A stretch of DNA of 64,000 nt. Source: JAEUMD01 sp044222395 (lineage in GTDB: Bacteria > Pseudomonadota > Alphaproteobacteria > Rhizobiales > Hyphomicrobiaceae). Positions 8,448 through 16,654 of the stretch are shown piece after piece. The translations under genes were made by a program, and so were the position numbers. The notes under the pieces are model-generated. The model made no database searches, had not been told where the DNA came from, and saw nothing but the letters and a program-made list of their open reading frames with translations. The stretch's first letter is position 1. Each line of letters begins with the position of its first letter. The DNA is taken from contig JBGANK010000016.1 of NCBI GenBank assembly GCA_044222395.1, positions 3,756 through 67,755 on the forward strand. Reading direction: 5' to 3'.

Positions 8448-9544
8448 GTGTGGGCAGCCAAGTCGCAACCCGGCTGCCGTCGCCGGTCCCCGAAGGAGAG
8501 GGTCGGTCGACGCTGGAGCAACCACGGTCGCGCGCAGAAGTAACGCGATTTGATGTTATGTTCGCAGTGTCTGCCGTGGCTGGAGAATCGCTGATTGCGG
8601 TGGCGGGGCTGACGACAAATGTTGCCTTTCCAATCCTTATTCTTGCGCATTTCGCGCTGATTTTCGTGCTTGGATATGCGCTCTATATGCGCCGTCAACG
8701 CAAGGCGGACTTGAGCGTGCCCCTGCTCCTCGTCATTGCCGTTTCTGCGGCTGGGCCTGTCGGTGGACCGTTGGGTCTTGCGGCCCTCGCTTGGCTGGCT
8801 CGACCGGCCCGTTCAACCGCGTTGCTGCAATCCTGGTACCAGCGCCTTGCTCGTTCGACGGAGGTCGATGCGGAAACACAACTATCCGACAGGGTGGCGT
8901 CCGGGCGCGTGATCAGGGCGGCCGCGCCAGCTCCTCAGGCGCTCACAGGGATCATGCGGGAGGGTGCGCTTGCCGAGCGGCAGGCAGCGCTGGGTCTCAT
9001 CGCGCGCTTCTTCCACTTCAACTATCTCGCGGCGCTTTCAGATGCGCTCGGTAGCGAAGAGCCGGTGATCCGCGTGCAGGCTGCTGCGGTGGCGTCGAAG
9101 ATCCGCCCGCGACTTGCGCAAGAGGTGACGCGGCGGCTGGCGATGGTATCGGACTTGTTGGCTTCGGATTTGGCGGGCGGCATAAGGAGTGATGCCACGC
9201 CAATGCGCCTGGAGCTGATCCGCGACTTTCGGTCGGCGGTTGCCTCGAAACTTCTGGACAAGCCGCTGGAGCGTGCTGCCGACGACGCTGCCAAACGTCT
9301 TGGCCAGTCGATCGATTGTCTGCAATTGCCGTATCGCCTCGGCGATCGGGTGGTGGGTGCGGCGCTGATGCATTCCTTCGAAGCGCAGCTGATCGCGGCA
9401 GGGGATTTCAAGCGTCTGCGCCTGCTGCGGCGCGGCTGCCGGTTGGCAGAGCGCGGTTCCTACAAGGTGAGAGCCATGCGTGCTTCACCCAGGATGCGGG
9501 CCACGACATCGCTATCGGCGACGTCAAGCGGGAGTGGGCGATGA
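8444..9544 (+). CDS. pelE: PelE-like inner-membrane protein
   Basis: A 366-residue protein with about three hydrophobic segments (roughly 38-58, 60-82 and 92-118) followed by a mostly helical cytoplasmic region to about 340. The membrane-then-helical-repeat layout matches PelE, a partner of PelD, PelF and PelG in the Pel synthase complex. Detailed motifs are not conserved enough to recognise by eye, so the call rests on architecture and position. It is joined to both neighbours by ATGA overlaps (8444-8447 and 9541-9544), which strongly implies co-translation with pelD and pelF. The last 20 residues are Arg/Ser/Thr-rich and may be poorly structured. Confidence 0.6.
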   Translation: MSVGSQVATRLPSPVPEGEGRSTLEQPRSRAEVTRFDVMFAVSAVAGESLIAVAGLTTNVAFPILILAHFALIFVLGYALYMRRQRKADLSVPLLLVIAVSAAGPVGGPLGLAALAWLARPARSTALLQSWYQRLARSTEVDAETQLSDRVASGRVIRAAAPAPQALTGIMREGALAERQAALGLIARFFHFNYLAALSDALGSEEPVIRVQAAAVASKIRPRLAQEVTRRLAMVSDLLASDLAGGIRSDATPMRLELIRDFRSAVASKLLDKPLERAADDAAKRLGQSIDCLQLPYRLGDRVVGAALMHSFEAQLIAAGDFKRLRLLRRGCRLAERGSYKVRAMRASPRMRATTSLSATSSGSGR

Positions 9545-11136
9545 CGCTGCAACCTTCGACTGCCTCGCTGCTGGTCGATGCCGAGATGGTACCGAAGGAC
9601 GCGTCACAGGCAGACGCCGCCCTTTCCGAGGGCGAGGCGGAAGCCGACGTTTGCCTGATCGTCGAAGGCTGCTATCCGTATGTACAAGGCGGTGTTGCCG
9701 CCTGGATCGACTGGCTGATGCGATCGTGTCCGCATCTGACATTCTCAATCGTCGCCTTGTGGCCGCGGCCGGCCGGACAGGTCGCGCGTTACCAAAAACC
9801 GGAAAATGTCGTCGCCTACCGGGATCTCTATCTGCAGGATTTCGGTGAGCGACCGCGCCTGCAATTGCCGCTGCCCCGATTTCTCGATTCGCTTGCCGAG
9901 ACTCTTTCGGCATTCGCCGCAAAGGGCGGCGCAAGGTCGTTCATGGCGCTTGACCGCCATCTCACGGCATTGCGAGGGACGGCGCCCCTTTCGGTGATCT
10001 TCAACTCGCCGGTGTCGTGGGAGATCGTGCAGCGCATGTACGAGCGCGACATGCCGCACAGCTCGTTCCTGCACTACTTCTGGGCGTGGCGCGCGCTGCT
10101 CGGTGGCCTGTTCGCCGTGGCGGAGTTTCCGCTGCCGCGCGCTCGCATCTACCACACCATCTCGACGGGTTATGCCGGGTTGCTGGCGGCTCGCGCCGCG
10201 CTGGAGACGCGTCGTCCGGCGCTGCTCACCGAGCACGGCATCTACACCAACGAACGGCGTGTCGAGCTGTTGATGGCCGACTGGGTGGCCGACAACATCG
10301 ACAAGGGCCACAACCTCGTCGATGCGCGCGTCGATCTGCGCGACCTGTGGGTGCAGGCGTTCGAATCCTACGCGCGGACCTGCTATGAAACCGCCGATAC
10401 GATCGTGACGCTTTATGCCGACAACCAGCGTGCCGAACGCGCGCTCGGTGCGGATCCGTCGAGGCTCAGAGTGATCGCGAACGGCATCAATCTCACCCGG
10501 TTTTCAGAGTTGGCGCAGGCGGGAGATGCGGATCGGCCGACGATGGCGCTGATCGGCCGCGTGGTGCCGATCAAGGACGTCAAGACCTACATCGCGGCGG
10601 CTGCAATCCTGAAGGAACGTTTTGCGGGGCTGCGCGCGCTGGTGCTCGGACCGCTCGATGAAGACCTCGGATATGCGGAAGAGTGCCGGGCGCTGGTTGC
10701 CGCACTTAAGCTCGAGGACACCGTCAACTTCACAGGTTCGGTCGACGTTGCGCAGAAGTTCCCCGAAATCCACGTGGCGGTGCTGACGTCGCTTTCGGAA
10801 TCGCAACCGCTGGTGCTGCTGGAAGCGGGTGCAGCGGGTGTTCCGTTCGTTGCGACCAATGTGGGCTCGTGCCGCGAGATCATCGAGGGTCCAAAGGGCG
10901 AGGATCCGCCACTTGGTGCTGGTGGCATCGTTACCGGGCTGGTCGCTCCCGAAGAGGTTGCCGACGCGGTCGGCGCCTTGCTGTTGGATCACGATCGCCG
11001 GCGGAAGGCCGGAGCGGCGCTCAAGGCCAGGGTCGAACGGAGCTACACATCGGACAAGGCAGCGTCGGCGTATCACAAGCTATATGCCGAACTCAAAGAC
11101 CGGCCTGATCGCAGCTTCGACGAGGGGGAGGCCTAG
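9541..11136 (+). CDS. pelF: PelF family glycosyltransferase (GT4)
   Basis: A 531-residue cytosolic GT-B glycosyltransferase. PelF polymerises UDP-activated amino sugars into Pel polysaccharide. Signatures are the N-terminal EGCYPYVQGGVAAWIDWL-type block (about residues 41-58), TEHGIYTNER in the middle, and the GT4 nucleotide-sugar motif ESQPLVLLEAGAAGVP, whose two glutamates are spaced E-x7-E, at about 420-435. The length is near the roughly 507 residues of Pseudomonas PelF. The frame is open upstream, but the ATG at 9541 overlaps the stop of the previous gene (ATGA) and gives the correct N-terminus. PelG starts 3 bases after the stop. With PelG, this is the firmest evidence that the locus is Pel-like. 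Confidence 0.9.
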   Translation: MTLQPSTASLLVDAEMVPKDASQADAALSEGEAEADVCLIVEGCYPYVQGGVAAWIDWLMRSCPHLTFSIVALWPRPAGQVARYQKPENVVAYRDLYLQDFGERPRLQLPLPRFLDSLAETLSAFAAKGGARSFMALDRHLTALRGTAPLSVIFNSPVSWEIVQRMYERDMPHSSFLHYFWAWRALLGGLFAVAEFPLPRARIYHTISTGYAGLLAARAALETRRPALLTEHGIYTNERRVELLMADWVADNIDKGHNLVDARVDLRDLWVQAFESYARTCYETADTIVTLYADNQRAERALGADPSRLRVIANGINLTRFSELAQAGDADRPTMALIGRVVPIKDVKTYIAAAAILKERFAGLRALVLGPLDEDLGYAEECRALVAALKLEDTVNFTGSVDVAQKFPEIHVAVLTSLSESQPLVLLEAGAAGVPFVATNVGSCREIIEGPKGEDPPLGAGGIVTGLVAPEEVADAVGALLLDHDRRRKAGAALKARVERSYTSDKAASAYHKLYAELKDRPDRSFDEGEA

Positions 11137-11139
11137 GTC

Positions 11140-12627
11140 ATGGCCGGCATCGGCTTCGAGCTGAGGCAATTGAGCCGTCAGAACAGCCTTTCGGGCCTCG
11201 TCAGGGCATTCGGTCATGCGGCGGTGATCGCGGCCGGACCCTGGCTGTTCACGATCGTCTCGCTGGCGACCATCACCGTCGTCGCCGAGCAGGTCGCAGG
11301 GTTGTCGACACTGGCGACATTCCGCGCCATCATCATCTATGCGTTTGCCGTTTCGCTGGTGCTGACTGCTCCGGTGACAATCGTGGCGACGCGGCTCGTT
11401 GCGGATTCTCTGTGGCTGAAGAAGCCGGAGAATGTGCGCCCACTTCTATTTGGCGCCTATGTCGTCGCGATCGGTACCGTGTCGACCGGCGTGGCGGGAC
11501 TGGCCATCTATTTCCGGATGCCGCTGGTGCTGGGTGCGGTGCTGCTTGCTGCATCACTGACGGTGGCGCTGATCTGGGTTGCACTGAGCTTCTGCGGCGC
11601 CGTGCGCGACTATCGCGGTGTCACGATCGCTTTCGCGGTGGGCCTGTTCACATCGGTGCTAGGCGGCATCGCAGCGGCCGTGATGGGGCTCGGGGCGGCG
11701 TGGATCGCGTGGGGGTTCGTGGCAGGACTGGGGGTGACGTTCCTGCTGCTCACGTTCCGGGTGCTTGATACGTTTCCCGGACGCCTCGATCACCCGGAAG
11801 CCGGGTTCGAGGCCATCCTCGGCGGCTTCCGCAGCTATGGCCAGCTCGCGCTTGGGGCATTCGTCGGCACGGCTGCGGTGTGGATCGACAAGTGGATCTT
11901 CTGGTTCTCGCCTGTTGGTGAGACCGTGACGGGAGGCCTTGTGCACGCGCCGCTCTACGACAGCGCCATGTTCATCGCGTCGCTCGTCATCATTCCCGCG
12001 CTTTCGGTGTTCGTCGTGCACTTGGAGACGGATTTCTTCGAGCGCTACCAGCATTACTTCTCGACCATATCGACGCACGGCACGTTGCGGCAGATCGAGG
12101 CAGCGCGCCGGCGTCTGGCGGCCTACACGCTCGATCAGCTGGTGCTCGTCACGGTCATGCAGGTGGGCATCTGCGCAGTCCTGGTGCTGATCGCGCCGCT
12201 GATCGTCGAGTTCCTCAACCTGCAGTTCCAGCAGATCTCGATCCTGCGCTATGGCGCAATCGGTGCGGTGTTCCAGTTCATCTTCATCTCGTCCATGTCG
12301 ATGCTGCTGTTCTTCGATCGCCGTCGCCTCTATCTCGCGCTCCAGATCGTCTTCTTCGCACTCAATGCCGGGCTGACGCTCATGACCGTGCGGCTGGGAG
12401 AGACGTATTTCGGGGTCGGCTACTTCGCGGCTTGCCTGATTGCCAGTTTCATCGCCTATTTCGCGGCGGCGAGGACGTTCGAGCGGCTCAATTTCCTGAC
12501 GTTCCTCGGCAACAATCCATCGATCGTCGAGGCTACGGAAAGTGCCGCCCGCCGCCTGCGGCTGAGCCGGCTATGGCGGCAGCGGCAAGAGACGTCGGCT
12601 ACGCAAGTGGACGCGCCGCAAGGATGA
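11140..12627 (+). CDS. pelG: PelG family polysaccharide transporter
   Basis: A 495-residue, very hydrophobic protein with about 12 transmembrane segments. It is the putative MOP/Wzx-like inner-membrane translocator for Pel polymer and is thought to complex with PelD, PelE and PelF. The N-terminus MAGIGFELR-x9-G-x2-RAFGHAAVIAAGPW is characteristic of PelG. The family length is about 456, and the extra residues form a basic, Ser/Arg-rich cytoplasmic tail after about 455. It begins 3 bases after pelF and is the last forward gene of the operon. The next gene is convergent, 77 bases away; only a weak hairpin (about 12631-12650) without a clear T-run lies between them. Confidence 0.9.
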   Translation: MAGIGFELRQLSRQNSLSGLVRAFGHAAVIAAGPWLFTIVSLATITVVAEQVAGLSTLATFRAIIIYAFAVSLVLTAPVTIVATRLVADSLWLKKPENVRPLLFGAYVVAIGTVSTGVAGLAIYFRMPLVLGAVLLAASLTVALIWVALSFCGAVRDYRGVTIAFAVGLFTSVLGGIAAAVMGLGAAWIAWGFVAGLGVTFLLLTFRVLDTFPGRLDHPEAGFEAILGGFRSYGQLALGAFVGTAAVWIDKWIFWFSPVGETVTGGLVHAPLYDSAMFIASLVIIPALSVFVVHLETDFFERYQHYFSTISTHGTLRQIEAARRRLAAYTLDQLVLVTVMQVGICAVLVLIAPLIVEFLNLQFQQISILRYGAIGAVFQFIFISSMSMLLFFDRRRLYLALQIVFFALNAGLTLMTVRLGETYFGVGYFAACLIASFIAYFAAARTFERLNFLTFLGNNPSIVEATESAARRLRLSRLWRQRQETSATQVDAPQG

Positions 12628-12704
12628 AGGTGGGTGCGTTGCGCCACCATCTGGGGAGCAAGAGCCAGCCGTACCTTTTGCTGGAGGCAAGGTGTAGGTT
12701 CGCG

Positions 12705-14120
12705 TCAGGCGATGGCCGGTGAGGGTTGCGCTGTCTCGAGGCTCGCCAAGTCGCGGTTCTTGCGCGACATGTACGGAACATAGCCCAAGGCCCGCAGGGC
12801 TCCCGTCGCCTCGACGCGAAGCTCCTGCCGGTCAAGATATTCCACCACCAGTACCGACTTTCCATCTGTTCTCAGCAGGTCGAGAGCCTGGCGGGATTCG
12901 GAGACGTCGTCGGCCTTGTTGCGCTTCTCGGCGGTATCGAGACCGAACAGCAGCTCTTCCTTGGCGATGGCGTCGATGGCGTCGCGCACGGTGTCGTGGG
13001 CGAGCAGCGCTTCGGCGTTCTGCATAATGATGCCGAAGCCGGGATGGCGAGAGCGCACGTAGCTCGAGATTTTCCCGACGAATTCGACCATGTCGCCTTC
13101 GATATCTTTGCGTTCGGCGGCGGCCTTCTTGTGGCGCTCGGCGATCTCCTCATAGACATCGCAACGGTCGAGGTAGATGCCATCGAAGCCGGCCGCGGCT
13201 ATGCGGGCGATGTAACTGTCGTCGGAGCCCAACAGGATGCGCTGCCATTGCGGGTCCCAGAAGCGCACGAAGTAGTTTTCCTTCCAGTCCGGATTGGCGC
13301 CGATCAGCCATTCGGGCGGCGACTTGCGCCAATGCGACTGCCAGTAGTAGCGATAGCTCTCGGCCTCGCCGACGGAGATGTAGGCATAGACGAGACGGCG
13401 CTGGCCTCCCGGGCCGCGCTTCAGCCGTTCGGTAGTCTCGCGATCGAGCGCCTCCTCGTCGCTGCCATCATGCGAATAGTCGATGACGAGCAGATCGAAG
13501 GGCGAAGCGGCGGCGGCCTTCAGATCGAGATTCTGGAGCTGGTAGCCCCAGCTGCTGACCCGGGCCAGGGCTGCAGCGGGAGATTGTCCTGTTGCCGAAG
13601 CTGGTCGGAAGGGAGCAGGCGTTTGGCTGCGCCGGGGACTGGCAGGCTCCGGATCTTTGGTGTCGCCGTCAGAATCGCTTCCGCCCGCGGAGGCCGGCGG
13701 GCGAGCGGTGGTGCGGCCACGGGGCTGGCCCGACGCCTGGCGTGAGGGAGTCGTTCCTGGCAGGTCGCCTGCGGGTGCCGGTGGCGGCGTGCCGGAGCGT
13801 GGACGAGGCGGCGGATAGGTCTGCCTTTGCGCACCGGTGGACTGCGCATCGCTGCCGGCTCCGGCAGCTGGTGGCGTGCCGCGACGCGGGGCAGTGTGCG
13901 GCTGCTCGAACGACGACGGCCCGGCTGATGCAGGCGGCGGCACCGATGAGCGATGCGGTGGCAGCTCCTGCTCGTTGGAGCGGCGGGGCAGGACATCAGC
14001 GCCGTCCTGGCGGTCCGACGTCCGCGATGTCTGTGATTGCCAGAGCTTCCACGCCAGCACCGCGACCAAGATCAACAGCACTATGATGGCGATCCAGAGC
14101 AGTACTATGTTGGCGGACAT
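12705..14120 (-). CDS. membrane-anchored GH114-type glycoside hydrolase with long Pro-rich linker
   Basis: A 471-residue protein. A transmembrane anchor at about 4-26 is followed by a Pro/Ser/Ala/Gly/Arg-rich linker (about 30-180) and a TIM-barrel domain of the GH114/TM1410 type (about 185-465). Visible motifs are VSSWGYQLQN at the domain start, YISVGEAE (about 245-252, with the probable catalytic glutamate), GFDGIYLDRCDVYEE (about 311-325) and IIMQNAEAL. GH114 enzymes and the related hydrolase domain of PelA cut alpha-1,4-linked galactosamine polymers. Beside a Pel-like operon whose PelA lacks that module, this gene probably supplies the trimming or processing activity; that is inference. 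It faces pelG tail to tail. The long linker could let the domain reach across the periplasm from the inner membrane. Confidence 0.75.
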   Translation of the reverse strand: MSANIVLLWIAIIVLLILVAVLAWKLWQSQTSRTSDRQDGADVLPRRSNEQELPPHRSSVPPPASAGPSSFEQPHTAPRRGTPPAAGAGSDAQSTGAQRQTYPPPRPRSGTPPPAPAGDLPGTTPSRQASGQPRGRTTARPPASAGGSDSDGDTKDPEPASPRRSQTPAPFRPASATGQSPAAALARVSSWGYQLQNLDLKAAAASPFDLLVIDYSHDGSDEEALDRETTERLKRGPGGQRRLVYAYISVGEAESYRYYWQSHWRKSPPEWLIGANPDWKENYFVRFWDPQWQRILLGSDDSYIARIAAAGFDGIYLDRCDVYEEIAERHKKAAAERKDIEGDMVEFVGKISSYVRSRHPGFGIIMQNAEALLAHDTVRDAIDAIAKEELLFGLDTAEKRNKADDVSESRQALDLLRTDGKSVLVVEYLDRQELRVEATGALRALGYVPYMSRKNRDLASLETAQPSPAIA

Positions 14121-14532
14121 TTCGGCAGTCCTCGGTCTTTCAATTGGCCAAGCGGGGCGGGCATGCGGCTATTTGATGGTTCTAAAGCAAGTTTGCCAGG
14201 TGGGGGCAAGTGGATGAACGTGCTCTTGATAGCGTGTCGGCGGCCTCAGCAATTCAAACTGGGTTGAATTGCATTGGAGCTCTTCAGAATTGGGTGGCAA
14301 CACCGTCCCTTTCACGCCATGGCCGGGCTTGATCCGGCCATCCAGGACTAATGCATTCAGCGCCCGTGTTTCTTGATGGCCGGATCAAGTCCGGTCATGG
14401 AGGGATGTTTCCGTCAACTCCTGAACCCTACTCGTCGGGGTGGCGGACCCTTATCCTTGGTCGTGGATCGCACGCACGGCTTGGCTGGCACCTGACGAGG
14501 TTCCGCCTCAGGCGATTAAGCTTCAAGGAGTG
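14121..14532. other. intergenic region between the two GH114-type genes
   Basis: No gene is seen. The region holds the REP-like palindrome pair at 14318-14399, and presumably the promoter of the membrane-anchored hydrolase close to 14121. An open forward frame crosses into 14533-15936, but it is antisense to the exported hydrolase and lacks any domain. Confidence 0.5.
14318..14399. repeat. pair of inverted REP-like palindromes
   Basis: Two 25-base elements, 14318-14342 and 14375-14399, are imperfect inverted copies of one another (two mismatches by eye) separated by 32 bases. Each is itself a palindrome with ATGGCCGG / CCGGCCAT-type arms around a short CTTGAT or ATCAAG loop. The arrangement resembles the paired REP/BIME elements scattered between genes in many alphaproteobacteria. 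They sit downstream of the exported GH114 gene (stop at 14533) and could fold as an RNA hairpin that stabilises or ends its transcript. Confidence 0.7.
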
Positions 14533-15678
14533 TCAGAATTCTCGGCCGGGCAGCCAGAGCTTGCCCAGATCACGGGGACCGAAATAGGGGATGAAACCCT
14601 CCGCGCGTCCGCGCCGACTGGAGTCGGCTATGCTCTGCGGCGATTTGATGTAATCGATAAAGAATACCGGTCGGCCGGCGCGACGGGCACGGCGCAGATG
14701 ATCGAGTGTCTCGCGGACCTGGCTGGCGTTGTTGGCCGACTGGGTGTGGCCGACACCGTAGAAGAGATCCTCCTTGGCGATCGCATCGATCGTCTTGACG
14801 AGGTCGGCATGCTCCAGCAGTTCCTCGGCGTTCTGCTGGATGATCAGGAATTCCAAATTGCGCTTGCGTGCGTGCTCGGCGAGCCGCTTGACGAAGGCGA
14901 CCATGCGGCGTGCGGCGTCCGGGCAGGCCTTGCCGACCTCGCCGTAGACGTCGACGCGGTCGAGGTAGACGCCGTCGAGGCCCAACTCGATCAGACGGTA
15001 GAGGGGCGATGGCTCGATGCTGTTGTAGAGGTTGCGGCCATCGTCGTCGCCCAGAATGGTGCGCTGCCAGCCTTCATCGCAGAAGGTGATGATGCGGTTG
15101 CCCTTCCACTGGCTGTTCTCCTTTTGCAGCCAGTCAGGGGCTTCTTCCTCCAGATACTCGGCACTGAAGTAGTCGCGCCGGTAATCCTCCGCCTCGCCGA
15201 TCGACAGGTAGCCGACGACGAGACGGCGGCGACCGTCGGCGGTGCGCTTCAAGCGATCGACGTCGGCCTTGGTCATGGCCTTGCCGCCAGCAAGTCCGGT
15301 GGTGGCGTCGATGACGAGAAGATCATAGGGAGCGGCGGCGGCCTCATCGATCGACAGCTCGGCCAACTGGTAGCCCCAACTTGCGACCGCGGCGATGGTC
15401 TTGGCGCGCCGCTCAGCGCTGGCAGCGTTTTGGGTGGTGGAGGGTTGTGTCGGAGCTGTTTGCGGCCTGGCCGGAGCGGGAGTGGCGGCATTACGTGGCG
15501 GGGCAGGGCGCGTGGCCGGCACGGGTCGCGGGGGCGCGTCCTGATGGGCTGCCGGTTCGGTTGCCGTGGCCAAATCCGGCAGGCCAAGGGCTGGAGGCAG
15601 CGACATCGCAGCGGCAAGCGCCACCGGCACCAGGAGACGGCGGCACAAGCGTTGCCAGAAGATCTGCCAAAGCGGCAT
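14533..15678 (-). CDS. exported GH114-type glycoside hydrolase (paralogue)
   Basis: A 381-residue protein with a signal peptide or anchor (about 10-35, ending near SLPPALG), a short Ala/Pro/Thr linker (about 40-90) and a GH114-type domain (about 100-375). It repeats the motifs of its neighbour: VASWGYQLAEL, GYLSIGEAED (about 152-161), GLDGVYLDRVDVYGEV (about 230-245), IIQQNAEEL, and a closing block with FIDYIKSP and FIPYFGPR. The frame is open 17 codons upstream, but GGAGGG stands 7 bases before the ATG at 15678, which fixes that start. The function is probably extracytoplasmic cleavage of galactosamine-type polymer. It arose with the 12705-14120 gene by duplication, since the two share layout and motifs but differ in linker and anchor. 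Confidence 0.75.
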   Translation of the reverse strand: MPLWQIFWQRLCRRLLVPVALAAAMSLPPALGLPDLATATEPAAHQDAPPRPVPATRPAPPRNAATPAPARPQTAPTQPSTTQNAASAERRAKTIAAVASWGYQLAELSIDEAAAAPYDLLVIDATTGLAGGKAMTKADVDRLKRTADGRRRLVVGYLSIGEAEDYRRDYFSAEYLEEEAPDWLQKENSQWKGNRIITFCDEGWQRTILGDDDGRNLYNSIEPSPLYRLIELGLDGVYLDRVDVYGEVGKACPDAARRMVAFVKRLAEHARKRNLEFLIIQQNAEELLEHADLVKTIDAIAKEDLFYGVGHTQSANNASQVRETLDHLRRARRAGRPVFFIDYIKSPQSIADSSRRGRAEGFIPYFGPRDLGKLWLPGREF

Positions 15679-15954
15679 TTGCGCCCTCCGCGCACAGGGC
15701 CTGGAGTACGGCGTGCCGAAACGAGCCAAAGCTCATTTGATGAAACGAGCTGCACGCAACTCATGGCGGCTGACCACAGCGAAACTGTGACGAATCTGGT
15801 CGGGCGAAGGGGGCGGCGGGAGGACCTGGTGTTCCGACTCCGGCGCATGGTTTCCAAGCGTCTCCGCCGGAACCCTAGCCAATTTTTTGGTTGTGTTCTC
15901 GATTCACAATCGCTCGACGACTTCCGCCGGGACTAAAGCGATTGATCCAGTACA

Positions 15955-16185
15955 CTAGCGATCAGCGCCTTGGGCGGAGGCGGTCGTGGCCGGGCGCTCG
16001 GCGATCTGCTGGCCGGCTTCGGCGCGATCCTGCTCGATGCTGGCGTAAAGCAGGCAGGCGGTTGCGGTGACGGCGACCATGAGAATAGCCATGCCAAGGG
16101 CTGCACGCTTCACGGCCCAGAGCCACGTCGGTCCAGCAACGACAGCAGGTTGCCGAGAAACAGAAATTTCGTGAGCGCTATTCAT
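15955..16185 (-). CDS. small single-pass membrane protein, unknown
   Basis: A 76-residue frame: a short polar N-terminus, one strongly hydrophobic segment (about 30-50, with ALGMAILMVAV) and a polar acidic/alanine tail. No family is recognised. The start was chosen at the ATG giving MNSAHEIS, with a weak GGAA upstream; the frame continues further upstream but becomes Arg-rich and non-coding in look. The clean transmembrane segment bounded by polar ends supports a real gene. The short length and lack of known relatives keep confidence modest. Confidence 0.45.
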   Translation of the reverse strand: MNSAHEISVSRQPAVVAGPTWLWAVKRAALGMAILMVAVTATACLLYASIEQDRAEAGQQIAERPATTASAQGADR

Positions 16186-16654
16186 TCTAGGAAGTTCCAC
16201 CCCAAGTCGCCAAGTTGCTGTATTTCCAATCGTCTTGTCCGCCCGACGCTGATTGGCGCGTCGCGTTCCGGGTTCATAGTGCCAACTCAGTCGAGCTGCC
16301 GCTTTGGCTTGATGCCGGACGGCTGGTTGAGGGTCAAGCTCAGACACCGGTTGGCTCGGAATTCCATCATCGTGCCGTGATCGAACCGCAACGCGCCATG
16401 CAACACATTCAGGCAAGCGAGCGCATTTGCGTCACCAGCCTTCCCGTATCGATGCCCAGAAGGTTTGATGTAGACGTTCAGTGTGTCGACGCGAAGCAAG
16501 CATAATCCGAGCCAGGAATAGTGGCCAAGCCATGCCTACAAGCCGCAGCGACAGCATTGTCCGCCTAAATGGTCGAACTCAGGCGCATCCAATGCCTTCC
16601 AGAACAGCACCTGTTCCGATTCGCAGTAGTGATTCGGCTGGCAGGGTTAAGTGG
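16186..16654. other. non-coding stretch upstream of the small membrane protein
   Basis: Nothing recognisable is seen. The short open frames have no ribosome sites or protein-like composition. It lies between the start of the small membrane protein and the stop of the BT1-type transporter. Confidence 0.5.

Noticed and set aside
12628..12704. hairpin between pelG and the membrane-anchored hydrolase as terminator
   Set aside because: The stem is short and imperfect and no T-run follows on either strand.
14318..14399. palindrome pair as ends of an insertion sequence
   Set aside because: Only 32 bases lie between the copies, with no transposase and no flanking target duplication seen.
14440..15936. 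498-codon forward open frame
   Set aside because: It is antisense to the exported GH114-type gene, has no ribosome site or domain, and its composition mirrors the high-GC third positions of the real gene.
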